Assembly: GCA_019752925.1 (NCBI GenBank)
Contig: JAIELP010000003.1
Location: 62,001-126,000 of the forward strand
DNA length: 64,000 bases
Direction of reading: 5' to 3'
From: a bacterium
GTDB lineage: Bacteria; Bdellovibrionota; Bdellovibrionia; Bdellovibrionales; Bdellovibrionaceae
The notes below the pieces were generated by a model, which was not told the DNA's origin, made no database searches, and was given only the letters and a program-made list of their open reading frames with translations. Position numbers and translations under genes: made by a program. Below, one piece after another: positions 34,286-43,584 of the stretch (position 1 is its first letter; every line of letters begins with the position of its first letter).

Positions 34286-35836
34286 TTACCTTCTTTGAAA
34301 TTCCGGAGTGCTAAGCATTAGAGCCAGTATTTTTTCTGTTTTGAAATAATAAATCGGTAATTCTTTACGTGAGTCCTGCTGATACTGCTCAGACTCATTA
34401 ACTAGCTGGTCTAGCTTAGCTAAAGTTTTTTTATGAATAATTGAATTAAAAACATTTTTATTAAAGTACTGCACCAACTCGTCCTGATTTCTGTATTTAT
34501 TGTTTTTAATAGGATTCAAAATGTTGTTTTTATCAAAGCTAACCTGAGGTATCTGATCATCGCTGAGCTTTAAAGCCAGATTAATACGATTAACCATTGC
34601 TCCTGGGTTTACCCAGAAATCTGCAGTGGCTTTAAAGCCTGTTGGAGGCTGGCATCTGTAAAGAGATTGTCCTGACTGATCAAAAAATCTTTTTACTATA
34701 TTAATTTTTTCAGTATCAGGAATGATACTAGCATTTAAAATTCTGACTGATGAAATAAAATATTCAAAAGGGGTTTTAATTTTTATATTTTCACTTTTCC
34801 AGAATTCATCTAATTGAAATAGGGCTAAATATACTTCTTTTAAGTTACCTCTTGATTTAATAAAAATATCGGCCAGCTTGTTCACTGATTCTTTTGACGG
34901 ACTATCACTTATGAATTTAACGGCTAATTTTTTAGAAATAAATTTGGCCGTACTGGGGTGCAATGCTAAATACTCAATAAGCCTTTCGCCCTCTTTAATT
35001 CCTTCGTTCTTTTTAAACTCCAGATCCAATACTGTTTTAGGATCTTTATCGTGCTGATTTTTTAAAAACCTGAAATCAGAAATTTGATAAGCTTTTTGAA
35101 TACTCCAGCCAGTTAACACACGGGCTGTTTCCTGAATATCTCTCTGTGTATAGCCCGCATCAACCCCTAAAGTGTGTAGCTCCAAAAGTTCACGGGCGTA
35201 ATTTTCGTTAATCTGCCCTTTACGGCTCTTGTGGTTATCGAGGTAAAATAGCATGGCAGGCGATTTAGCCGTGGCCATTAACATATCTTTAAAGTTTCCA
35301 AATACGTGAGGTCTTATAACGTCTCTCTCGTAAGACGTAACTGCATGGCGAACAGCACCTTTATCAAAATACACATTAAAGTGATTAAACCAGAAATCTA
35401 CTAACACTTCTTCAAATTGATTTTCACTTTCCACAGATCGGACAATTTTTTGAATAACCAGCTCTTTTAAAATGTCTTTCGGGTCGCCTTCAATTTTATC
35501 AGGATCTAGTCCCAACATAGTTTTTTCGTTTTGCTTAGGAAAGGCGGCTAACATTTGTTGATTGGTATATTTTAAAGAGCTTAATTTTTTTAATTTTTCT
35601 TCGAGCTTAGCTTCAGTTTTTGGGTTCATTTGCTGTTTGAATCAATCGGCTAGGCCTTTATCTCCGGTTTGAGCCAGCTTTTTAGCCTCACCTAGCTTAG
35701 GGCCATAAGCAAAACGATTTAATACATGAACTGCTTTTTCAGTTGTATTCATAGCAATTGATTTTTGCGATGTAACAACTATTACTGCAGCCAAGGAAAT
35801 ACTCAGTCGCAAAATCCATTTTACGTTTATAGTCAT
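34286..35836 (-). pseudogene. DUF1800 protein gene interrupted by an in-frame TGA
   Basis: Codons 1-64 (MTINVKW..., signal-like N-terminus then VLNRFAYGPKLGEAKKL) end at TGA at 35644-35642. The same frame goes on unbroken with FKQQMNPKTEAKL and the rest of a DUF1800 protein (RELLELHTLGVDAGYTQRDIQE near codon 240, FHP-type segments after), to 34286. Total frame is 516 codons, a normal DUF1800 length. Relatives have Trp at this place (W-x-x-Q after the LNR...GP segment), so TGA looks like TGG changed by one base. Downstream ATG 35629 could restart translation but has no Shine-Dalgarno. Either a recent nonsense mutation, a sequencing error, or readthrough. Confidence 0.75.
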
Positions 35837-35843
35837 TTCTTAA

Positions 35844-36644
35844 TTATGAATTTTTCTTTTTCCAAACGCTATCTTTTTCTAAAAAAGACATGCGTAAGTT
35901 TTCAAGGTACTGAATTTCTTCCGGAGTAAACCCCGATTGTTTGCGTAAGTCGTGATTAATAGGATTAATTCGTCTCGGCAATACAGCTCTGAGTTTATCC
36001 ATACGCCATGCAAAATCATGAGTTGGGTCCAGTTTTTCGGCTTTGCAAAAATTGATATACCAATTGGTACCAAAAAGCACATGACCTATCTCTTCGGTAT
36101 TAATTATTTTAACGGCTTTTTGCACACCTACAGCATCCACTCCGCCTAAGCGTTTTAATAAAGAGTCTCCAGCGTCCAGACCGCTTCCTTCTAAATAACG
36201 ATGAACAATCAATACACGATCTAGTATGGAGTCTTCAGGGCTAACGGACTGCCATAAACCACAATTAACTGGCCAATCTCCCCATTTAAAACCAAGGGCT
36301 TCAATTTCAGTTAAACACATTTCTAAATGTTCAGATTCAGATAATGTAATTTTCCAAAGTTCTTCTTTAAACTCTTGTGGTACTTCAGGAAATTCAGACA
36401 GGGTTCTAATCCCTAACTCCATCGCTTGCAGCTCAATGCTGGCTAAATCATGGAGCATACGGGCCTGGCCCTCTTTAGTCGAAAATCCCTTTTTAGGAGG
36501 ATGGGCTTTAAACTCCAAAACTTGAGCATCACGGGCTGGAATTATAGAAACCACCGTTCGAATAGTTTGCTTTAGAGCAAAATCTGCATTTTGCCTAAGC
36601 ACTTTTATTTTCTCATGAACATTGGTTACGTTAAAAGCCCACAT
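35844..36644 (-). CDS. DUF455 ferritin-like protein
   Basis: A 266-residue all-helical protein of the DUF455 family, distantly related to ferritin-like and MiaE di-iron enzymes. Metal-ligand-like Glu and His residues are in LHDLASIELQAMELG near residue 85, SESEHLEMCL near 128 and NTEEIGHVLFGTNW near 196. The function is unknown. The start is 87 bases from the divergent yebC gene. It precedes the DUF1800 gene by 7 bases, so the DUF455-DUF1800-DUF1501 genes are likely one unit. Confidence 0.85.
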   Translation of the reverse strand: MWAFNVTNVHEKIKVLRQNADFALKQTIRTVVSIIPARDAQVLEFKAHPPKKGFSTKEGQARMLHDLASIELQAMELGIRTLSEFPEVPQEFKEELWKITLSESEHLEMCLTEIEALGFKWGDWPVNCGLWQSVSPEDSILDRVLIVHRYLEGSGLDAGDSLLKRLGGVDAVGVQKAVKIINTEEIGHVLFGTNWYINFCKAEKLDPTHDFAWRMDKLRAVLPRRINPINHDLRKQSGFTPEEIQYLENLRMSFLEKDSVWKKKNS

Positions 36645-36731
36645 GAACCTAGCCTAACATAGGTGACCAAGCCTAGACAAATCAGATGTAAATAGTTAAT
36701 TTTATTTATCTAATCATTTAAAGGATATTTT

Positions 36732-37433
36732 ATGGGAAAAGGCTGGAAAGCAGCAGGCAAAAGCGAGAACGCACAAAAAAAAGGTATGATGTTTACAAAG
36801 GCTGCACGTGAGATTTACGTAGCCGCAAAATCAGGCCTTCCCGATCCCGATCAAAATCCACGCTTACGTTTAGCCGTTGAAGCCGCTAAAAAAATATCTT
36901 GTCCAAATGACACCATAGAACGTGCTATCAAAAAAGGTGCAGGTCTTTTAGATGATGGCAAAATCATTGAAGAGTTAACTTACGAAGGTTATGGCCCTCA
37001 CGGCGTAGGCGTAATCGTTGAATGCCAAACTGACAACAAACACAGAACCGCTCCTGAAATGCGCAGCGTTTTTAAAAAAAACGGCGGCAACTTAGGCGAA
37101 ACAGGCAGTGTGGCTTGGATGTTTGCTCAGGTAGGAGAAATTGAAGCCACTAAAACTGGTGCTTTTGATATCGATGAAGAAGCTATTGAAGCCGGTGCTG
37201 ATGATGTTCATAAAAATGATGACGGCAGCTACCAATTCTTCTGTGCAATGGAAAGTTTAGCTGCTGTAACTAAAGCTTTAGCTGGCCGCGGCTGGAAGAT
37301 TGAATCTTCTTCACCTTCATATAAAGCTACCAACATAACTGAAATCACCGAGGCTCAACGTAAAGATGTTGAAGAGTTCTTAACAGCTTTAGATGACATG
37401 GATGATACTCACAAAGTTTTTGCTACGATTTAA
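36732..37433 (+). CDS. YebC/PmpR (TACO1) family protein
   Basis: A 233-residue protein of the YebC family, seen as a transcription factor (PmpR) or as a translation factor for proline stretches. Family blocks: FTKAAREIYVAAKSGLPDPDQNPRLR, YEGYGPHGVGVIVECQTDNK and GSVAWMFAQVG. The N-terminus (MGKGWKAAGKSENAQKKG) differs from the common MAGHSKW form, as in the YeeN-like branch. Shine-Dalgarno AAAGGA is 7 bases before ATG. Single gene. Confidence 0.9.
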   Translation: MGKGWKAAGKSENAQKKGMMFTKAAREIYVAAKSGLPDPDQNPRLRLAVEAAKKISCPNDTIERAIKKGAGLLDDGKIIEELTYEGYGPHGVGVIVECQTDNKHRTAPEMRSVFKKNGGNLGETGSVAWMFAQVGEIEATKTGAFDIDEEAIEAGADDVHKNDDGSYQFFCAMESLAAVTKALAGRGWKIESSSPSYKATNITEITEAQRKDVEEFLTALDDMDDTHKVFATI

Positions 37434-37936
37434 ACTTTTTTGGTTCGGGATTTCTTTTTAGAGCTTGGCTTGCGTGATTTTTTCGGATTTTCGCATTTAG
37501 GTAAATCTAAACTAGCTTTAGTTATCTGTGTATCCAATGAGCAATCTTTAAATGAAATCTCCATAATAAAATAAGATTTATCGTCTTTTTGAACATAAGG
37601 GTAAAGCACTTCTTTGTACTCATCGATATGAAATTTGAAAGCTTCCGTATTCGGGAGCTTGTTGTTTATTTCGATTGAAGACCATTTATCTAAGGTCCAC
37701 TGGCAGATCTTTTCGCCTTTGTCTTTAACTAAAGTAATCGATGGCTCTTCATTGTTTTTTTCGATTAGAATACTATGCCTTAATGTCCCTAAAACCTTTT
37801 TGTCCTTACGACTTAAGAAGTTATCTTCCTTCATTGTCACACAGGCTTTTGGGGCTTCTTTAACTTTACGCAGGCGTATGCGCGCCTCAGAATGCGCAAA
37901 AGATAATATGATAGCGGCTACGATTAAAAAATTCAT
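37430..37936 (-). CDS. Secreted protein with basic C-terminal tail, unknown function
   Basis: A 168-residue protein with a Sec signal peptide (MNFLIVAAIILSFAHSEA, cleavage after SEA). The mature part has four Cys residues (KACVTM, KICQW, KDCSLD, PKCENP), likely in disulfides, and ends in a very basic tail (SRKPSSKKKSRTKKV). No family is recognised. It starts 22 bases after sufE, with which it may be co-transcribed, and overlaps the convergent yebC gene by four bases. Confidence 0.65.
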   Translation of the reverse strand: MNFLIVAAIILSFAHSEARIRLRKVKEAPKACVTMKEDNFLSRKDKKVLGTLRHSILIEKNNEEPSITLVKDKGEKICQWTLDKWSSIEINNKLPNTEAFKFHIDEYKEVLYPYVQKDDKSYFIMEISFKDCSLDTQITKASLDLPKCENPKKSRKPSSKKKSRTKKV

Positions 37937-37958
37937 CTATCTATATGATACTTGTAGT

Positions 37959-38399
37959 TTATTTAGAAAGTAAATACTGAAATGCAGTTGCGTAATACTT
38001 TATTTGTTTAATCATCGAATACAGCCCATTCGTACGACTCGGACTCAATCCCGAGTCAAATCCCATATCTTTTAGGAATATAGGCTCTGTTTTCATGATG
38101 GTTTCAGGTGTCTCATTGGAATAAATTTTTAATACGATAGCAACTAGACCTTTAACAATAATGGCATCACTATCACCTCTGAAAATCACCGTTTTTTTTA
38201 CCGGATCAACATCCGCCTTAATCCAAACCTGTGACTGGCATCCTTTAACTTTCAGATCTTCAATTTTAAGAGAGTCTTCTAATCCAGGCCAGGCTTTACC
38301 GTATTCAATTATTTTTTCGTACTTTTGCTCCCAGTCTCCCGAAACAAAATCTCTTTTTACGGCTTCGATTTTAGCGTTGATGCTATCTGCGTTTTGCAT
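37959..38399 (-). CDS. sufE: SufE family protein
   Basis: A 146-residue sulfur acceptor for the cysteine desulfurase SufS in Fe-S cluster assembly. The sulfur-accepting Cys is in VKGCQSQVWI near residue 52. The C-terminal GLSPSRTNGLYSMIKQIK is the family motif. I chose ATG 38399; a TTG at 38405 in frame would add two residues. The start lies inside the end of the Cys-cluster gene (overlap of 17 bases), so the two are coupled. No other suf genes are near. Confidence 0.9.
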   Translation of the reverse strand: MQNADSINAKIEAVKRDFVSGDWEQKYEKIIEYGKAWPGLEDSLKIEDLKVKGCQSQVWIKADVDPVKKTVIFRGDSDAIIVKGLVAIVLKIYSNETPETIMKTEPIFLKDMGFDSGLSPSRTNGLYSMIKQIKYYATAFQYLLSK

Positions 38400-39195
38400 A
38401 TTCAATTACTTCTTTTTCCAGCTCAATACCCTGATGACCCATTATTTCTTTAAACTGTGTTCTATCTATTTTTTGAACCAATGCAAAGCATTTTTTGTAA
38501 AATTCGATCTTATCATCATAGCCGTTCCAAAGAGATTTATCGACATCAGGAGTTAAACATTTTTGCTCAGTTTCTTCCTGTTCAAACTCTCTTTTGTTCA
38601 GGTATATAAGCTGATCCGACAAATCTCGCGGCGAGAAATCAAGCTGAACCAAGCATTCTTCTGCCAAGGCCATTTCAACATAACTCAAATAGTCACTGAG
38701 CACAGCCCAGAATTTTTGACCATCCTGACCGTAATCACTTCTGCAATAAAACGACGTGCACACAACACCACGATACTGCCAAATGGAGCACATATTTTTA
38801 AGTTTATCAAAGTACGGACAGAGCAGATTTTCATCATTCCCGAACTGTTCTTCTTCTTTAGTTAAAAACAAGTATTGATAGTCAAACGGAGCCATGATTC
38901 CAATCGGAAATGCAAACTCTCTATTTTGAATTTTACTTTTAATCTTTTCAATTCCTACAGTTGCTTCCTGAGACGATAACAAAGCGCCGATTGCATAGTT
39001 AGGCGTATAGGGATGAAAGGTGCAGCACTTCAGATTTGATTTGTAGGTATAAGTAAAACGCTTATCTCTTGAGCGCAGGCAATTATCACAAGTCGCTTTT
39101 GTTTCTGTTACATCAAGACCCAATACCTTAGTACTTACAAAGTTATTGTAAATTCTAGGAACCACTGCAGAGAGTTTAAGCGAACTTAGTGACAT
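38383..39195 (-). CDS. Cys-cluster protein, possibly metal-binding
   Basis: A 270-residue cytoplasmic protein with a YkgJ-like spread of cysteines: ATCDNC near residue 38, LKCCTFHP near residue 57, LLCPYF near residue 123, MCSIWQYRGVVCTSFYC near residue 134. The R-G-x-x-C-x-x-F-x-C segment is like the metal-binding core of YkgJ/CxxCxxCC proteins, which may hold zinc or an Fe-S cluster. No precise function is known. It overlaps the next gene (sufE) by 17 bases and the preceding App1-like gene by 10. Coupling with sufE is a hint that it binds a cluster. Confidence 0.65.
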   Translation of the reverse strand: MSLSSLKLSAVVPRIYNNFVSTKVLGLDVTETKATCDNCLRSRDKRFTYTYKSNLKCCTFHPYTPNYAIGALLSSQEATVGIEKIKSKIQNREFAFPIGIMAPFDYQYLFLTKEEEQFGNDENLLCPYFDKLKNMCSIWQYRGVVCTSFYCRSDYGQDGQKFWAVLSDYLSYVEMALAEECLVQLDFSPRDLSDQLIYLNKREFEQEETEQKCLTPDVDKSLWNGYDDKIEFYKKCFALVQKIDRTQFKEIMGHQGIELEKEVIEYAKRR

Positions 39196-40019
39196 TCTTT
39201 TTTAATTTTGTCGTAAATATTATTTAACTCAGGAGTTATTTTCCAGCGCCATAGAAAGTCGCTGCAGTTTTTAAACGAAGGAAATGTTATTGGCTTCAAG
39301 CCGTCCCATTTAAAATTTTCTTCCTGAACTATATATGGACTTACGTTCTCAATCATCCAGTGATAAGATTTTTCATCTAAAATATTTTGTTTTTTTAGTT
39401 CCAATGAAATTTCAATGGGAGTTACAAAGCCTATTTGTTCATTATGCAGATTTGCACCTGCCTCTGCCAAAAAGCTGGGTTTGTAAAATGGCACATGGGA
39501 CGAATACATCTGGTGGATAAAACTCAAAATACGCACTTTAGATGAAAACTCTTCGTAAGCCTGATGATAGATTTCGGGATCGCGTTCTCCGTTATCTCCG
39601 ACTAAAATCACTAATTCAGGATTTTCCTGGTTAATTAAGCGACGTATTTCAGTGATCTTGTGGTTTTTATCAAAAATATTTTCTCTGAGTTCAACTTCGC
39701 CCGGTGGAAATCTGTTGAAGCTTAAAAAAGTTCTATGCGACACCGCTAAGGCTGGAATTCCTCCGATTTCCTCAGGAGCGTTTGATAAATACACCATGCG
39801 GTTCTGCTCGATATTTTGATTCATAATTAATTGATACAACTGAGCCATTCCGGTAAACGGAGTTGTTACGTCGCTAGCACGACTTACTTTTCCTGCCGTA
39901 CTTAAAACGTGTGAAACTTTAATCGTGTCATCAATATCACTGATTACTAAAGTTTTAATATTTGCATCTGAATTTGCTGCCGCAAGCAACATCAACGACA
40001 TCGATAAAATAGCTCTCAT
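39186..40019 (-). CDS. Exported App1-like (DUF2183) phosphatase
   Basis: A 277-residue HAD-fold protein of the App1 phosphatidate phosphatase catalytic family. HAD motifs: SDIDDTIK (motif I, nucleophile Asp) near residue 27, YLSNAPEE (motif II) near residue 98, and ILVGDNGERDPEIY (motif IV) near residue 138. A probable signal peptide (MRAILSMSLMLLAAANSDA) sends it to the periplasm, unusual for a yeast App1 relative but seen in bacteria. First gene of a unit with the Cys-cluster protein, sufE and a secreted protein. Confidence 0.8.
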   Translation of the reverse strand: MRAILSMSLMLLAAANSDANIKTLVISDIDDTIKVSHVLSTAGKVSRASDVTTPFTGMAQLYQLIMNQNIEQNRMVYLSNAPEEIGGIPALAVSHRTFLSFNRFPPGEVELRENIFDKNHKITEIRRLINQENPELVILVGDNGERDPEIYHQAYEEFSSKVRILSFIHQMYSSHVPFYKPSFLAEAGANLHNEQIGFVTPIEISLELKKQNILDEKSYHWMIENVSPYIVQEENFKWDGLKPITFPSFKNCSDFLWRWKITPELNNIYDKIKKECH

Positions 40020-40470
40020 ATATCACCCACCTAAGCTCAAGCACAGGAGAATAGCTCATAGTTTAAGCTAACCACAAGAACGTCGAAGTATTAGTTTTGT
40101 ATTCAGGAAATTTGTATCTGAATGACTTGAATATAGACAGAGTGAATTAATTAAAAAACCAAGCCTACCCGCCACACACTTCACTTTTGCCCGCGCAGTT
40201 AGTACTTTTTAAACTATTCAATTGTGTTGATAAAAATAATCTAACACAAGGCATAAGAAATATCTATAGCAAATTTTAGAGCTGCTCATGTCAGCCCACA
40301 AACTACAGCTGTCTAAACTTTTTACGGCTCTTTTTATGTATCAAAACAATACCTAAAATTAACTAATATAATCAATAGTTTAGCTTGTTTTAATATGAGA
40401 ATTTAAATAAAAGTTGGTAAGGCCTTTGCACTTAAAAGAATTATACAAAGAGATTAACTAAGGAGATTTT
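40020..40470. other. 451-base spacer between divergent genes, no gene seen
   Basis: AT-rich with no credible reading frame. One element stands out: TTGTGTT (40222-40228) and AACACAA (40243-40249), extended by GAT/ATC with one bulged T, around an A-rich loop. It could be an operator or a weak hairpin. The region should hold promoters for the App1-like gene on the left and the small secreted protein on the right. A strong Shine-Dalgarno (AAGGAG) is at its right end. No promoter box is clear enough to call. Confidence 0.4.
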
Positions 40471-40734
40471 ATGAAAACGAGCTTATTTATAACAGTATTA
40501 TTTACAGGTATGATGGCCTTTGCAGCCCCTTCTAATAATGCAGCTAAGCCTTACAGCTTTCAGTTTAAAGCTCCAAAATCTAAACCTTTTTCTATTACTC
40601 AAGTTGCTGGTTCAAAAGAATTAGCCTTTAAATTAGCAGCTGCTGAATGCTTTAAAAAGCTAACTGGCAATAAATACCCAGGTGAAGAAAAAGGCCTCGA
40701 GATCATTGATATTTGCGCAAATCCAAAAATGTAG
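40471..40734 (+). CDS. Small secreted protein of unknown function
   Basis: An 87-residue protein with a Sec signal peptide (MKTSLFITVLFTGMMAFAA, cleavage after AFA). The mature part is about 69 residues, basic, with two Cys residues (AAECFKK and DICANP) that could pair. Strong Shine-Dalgarno (AAGGAG, 6 bases before ATG) suggests high expression. No family is recognised. A second small gene follows 40 bases later. Confidence 0.7.
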   Translation: MKTSLFITVLFTGMMAFAAPSNNAAKPYSFQFKAPKSKPFSITQVAGSKELAFKLAAAECFKKLTGNKYPGEEKGLEIIDICANPKM

Positions 40735-40774
40735 TTAAGGTATTAACTTACACGATTGTTGCGAGGAAATACTC

Positions 40775-40981
40775 ATGAGCTTTTTAAAAAAAGTAACCAA
40801 TTTTTTATTCGGTAAAGACGCTGACATCTTTGATGACAAAGGTCAGGTTTTACATAAATTACCTAAAAGAAAATGGGACGACTGGAATAACAGAATCGTT
40901 AAAGGTAAAGACTACAACTGGCGCGAACACAAAGGCACTGAAGCCGGCCTTGAATCCAACCAAAATAACAAATCTAATTAA
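40775..40981 (+). CDS. Small basic protein of unknown function
   Basis: A 68-residue, charged cytoplasmic protein (FLKKVTNFLFGKDADIFD, then KRKWDDWNNRIVKGKDYNW). Rich in Trp, Lys and Asp, without Cys or a signal peptide. Shine-Dalgarno GAGGA is about 9 bases before ATG. No family is recognised. Convergent with mutS, ends overlap by four bases. Confidence 0.6.
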   Translation: MSFLKKVTNFLFGKDADIFDDKGQVLHKLPKRKWDDWNNRIVKGKDYNWREHKGTEAGLESNQNNKSN

Positions 40982-43485
40982 TTTAATTTTTCCTGCCACT
41001 CAGCAATTTTATTTAAAGCTTGTAGTGGCGATGACTTCTGAATCGAAAACTTCTTAACTTCATCAATTAAAATCTGCTTTTTAGACTCATCTTCTTTTTC
41101 AAATAAAGACATTTGAGCCTGTTTCGTTACTATAACTGAATCATTTTGCGGAAGCTTGATAGGAGCTTGCGTATCAGCCTTAGGAGCCGCTTCCAGATTT
41201 CTAAGAAGGCTTTCTGCTCGCTTAGTGATTTCAGTAGGAATACCCGCCAGCTCTGCAACTTTAACCCCGTAGCTTTGCCCTGCAGGCCCACTCATTAAAA
41301 TATGCAAAAACTCAATTTGACCGTTTTTATGATCAAGAACTTTCATATGAGCATTTTTAATTTGTTTGAAGTTCTGATCCAGTGCCGTTAGCTCATGATA
41401 ATGAGTTGCAAAGAAAACGTGGTTTTTTAAATTATTAAGAATAAATTCTAAAATAGATTGGGCTAAAGCCATACCATCAAATGTTGCAGTGCCGCGTCCT
41501 ACTTCATCTAAAATAAGTAAACTGTTTTGAGTAGCCGATTTCAGCATTTGAGCTGTTTCAGTCATTTCAACCATGAACGTTGAAAGACCTTCTGATAATT
41601 GATCGCTAGCTCCAATACGTGTGTAGATAGCATCATAAATAGAAATATGAGCTTGGCTTGCAGGAACAAATGAGCCCATTTGAGCCATGATAATACTTAA
41701 AGCCACCTGACGCATCAAAGTCGATTTACCGGCCATATTCGGGCCTGTAATTAGCAAACACTCTTCAGCTTTTAGATCGATGTTATTAGCAACAAATTTG
41801 CCACGGGCAAATTGTTCAACAACCGGATGACGTGAGTTTTCTAAGAATAATTTTTTATCTTCAAATAATTGTGGGCGACAATAGCTTTCTTCTAAACTTA
41901 ACCATGCAAAACCAGAAATAACATCTAGCTCGCTGCAGGCTTGAGCCAAAGAAAGTAACTTTGTCGAGTTTTCAAGAATACTTTTTCTTAATTCGTCAAA
42001 TAAAGTGAACTCAAGCTCATAGCGTTTAACCTGGGCCGAAAGAACTTTCTTTTCAAGTTCGATCAATTCATCAGTACAAAATCTTTCAGCATTAGCTAAA
42101 GTCTGTTTGCGTTGGTAGTGAGCCGGAGCTTTATCTTTGTGAAGATTAGTAATTTCAATGTAGTATCCAAAAACATTGTTATAACGGATTTTTAAAGATG
42201 AAATTCCCGTTTTTTCTTTTTCAGATTTTTCTAAGTTAGCAATAAGCTCATTGGCATTTGTTGAAAGATCAATAAGTTCATCTAACTCAGGTGAAAAGCC
42301 ATTTTTGATAACATGACCTTGCTTAACGCTTAACGGAGCCTCTTCGTTAATTCTGGCTTTAATCTGTTCTGAAATTTCAGCGTTAGCGCGGATTGTTTCA
42401 GTATTAGCTGAACTGTAAAACTGAGTACACCATTTAAGGGCTGATAAACCCGCATCAATAGAATCTGCCAAGGCTACTAAATCACGGCCATGACACTGAG
42501 GTTGGGCTATTTTACCCAGACGTCTTTCAATGTCACCCATGCCCCCCAGTACTTCTCGTACTTTTTTAAGTTCCAGCATGTGCTCGCGGAATTGATCGAT
42601 CTGATTATAACGGGTTTCAATTTGCTTTTTGTTACGCAAAGGAAAGCTGAGCCATTGACGTAAAAGTCTTGAGCCAGACGAAGTCTTTGTACGGCTAATA
42701 GCATTGTACAATGAACCGTTACTTTCACCTTTGTAATTTGAGAAAATTTCAAGGTGTCTTAATGTCGTTTGCGAAAGCTGTAAACGGTGTTCAAATTCTT
42801 TTTCTTCAAAGGGTCTTAAAATTTTAAGAAGCTCTTGATGAGATAAAGATTTAACGTACTCAAAAAGTCTTTGATTTGAATTTAAACTATCGGCTTTGTA
42901 TTCAGAAATAACGTAACGACTATTTAACTGATTTTCAGTAATCCATTTTTCGCATTGATCTTTTACAACGATTTCGACAACAGGCAGAACGTCGAGCAAT
43001 TTTAACTTCTCAACTAAGTTATTAGATTTAAAATAAAAACATTCACCAGTAGTTGTATCAATAAAGCTGATCTGATCGTTATCTAAAGAAGTAATGTAAT
43101 GAGCTTTGGTTTGATCTAAAGTCTCACTGTCGTAAACCATGCCAGGAGTTAAAATACGCGTGATCGCACGCTTAACAATGCCTTTGGCTAAAGCTGGATC
43201 TTCTACTTGATCGCAGATAGCTACTTTGTGTCCAGCCGCTAATAATTTATTAATCGGACCAGCCACTGCGTGGTGTGGAAATCCGCACATCGGAGTTTGA
43301 TCTTCGGATTTTTTATTTCTTTGAGTAAGCGTAATGCCTAAAAGAGGCGATGCCTTAATAGCGTCATCATAGAATAATTCGTAAAAATCACCCATGCGGA
43401 ACAATAAAATTTTATCCTGATGCAGGGATTTGATATCCCAATACTGCTTCATTAAAGGTGTTAATTCGCCTGCTTTTTTAGCCAT
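40978..43485 (-). CDS. mutS: DNA mismatch repair protein MutS
   Basis: An 835-residue MutS. The mismatch-probing Phe34-x-Glu36 is in GDFYELF. The Walker A is GPNMAGKST (581-589), and LLILDEVGRGTATFDG holds Walker B and the ABC signature. The tail from about residue 775 is the usual variable and clamp-binding region. Starts a mismatch repair event with MutL, which is not in this window. Single gene, 99 bases from the helical-repeat gene upstream. Confidence 0.96.
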   Translation of the reverse strand: MAKKAGELTPLMKQYWDIKSLHQDKILLFRMGDFYELFYDDAIKASPLLGITLTQRNKKSEDQTPMCGFPHHAVAGPINKLLAAGHKVAICDQVEDPALAKGIVKRAITRILTPGMVYDSETLDQTKAHYITSLDNDQISFIDTTTGECFYFKSNNLVEKLKLLDVLPVVEIVVKDQCEKWITENQLNSRYVISEYKADSLNSNQRLFEYVKSLSHQELLKILRPFEEKEFEHRLQLSQTTLRHLEIFSNYKGESNGSLYNAISRTKTSSGSRLLRQWLSFPLRNKKQIETRYNQIDQFREHMLELKKVREVLGGMGDIERRLGKIAQPQCHGRDLVALADSIDAGLSALKWCTQFYSSANTETIRANAEISEQIKARINEEAPLSVKQGHVIKNGFSPELDELIDLSTNANELIANLEKSEKEKTGISSLKIRYNNVFGYYIEITNLHKDKAPAHYQRKQTLANAERFCTDELIELEKKVLSAQVKRYELEFTLFDELRKSILENSTKLLSLAQACSELDVISGFAWLSLEESYCRPQLFEDKKLFLENSRHPVVEQFARGKFVANNIDLKAEECLLITGPNMAGKSTLMRQVALSIIMAQMGSFVPASQAHISIYDAIYTRIGASDQLSEGLSTFMVEMTETAQMLKSATQNSLLILDEVGRGTATFDGMALAQSILEFILNNLKNHVFFATHYHELTALDQNFKQIKNAHMKVLDHKNGQIEFLHILMSGPAGQSYGVKVAELAGIPTEITKRAESLLRNLEAAPKADTQAPIKLPQNDSVIVTKQAQMSLFEKEDESKKQILIDEVKKFSIQKSSPLQALNKIAEWQEKLN

Positions 43486-43584
43486 ACAAATGTTCTATTT
43501 TCAGAGGCGAAGTGTTTCAAATAATAAGTTATTTATGACTAAAATATGGGCATTTATGCAACTTAAAAGTGCAAATTAAAGCAA

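Noticed and set aside
34286..35836. Genetic code with TGA as tryptophan, as an explanation of the DUF1800 stop
   Set aside because: TGA is the normal stop of several genes here (for example purL, purN and the acyl-CoA dehydrogenase), so the code is standard.
40830..41057. 75-codon frame overlapping the small basic protein gene and the mutS end
   Set aside because: Lies on top of a gene with its own ribosome-binding site and runs into mutS on the other strand; no own start signal.
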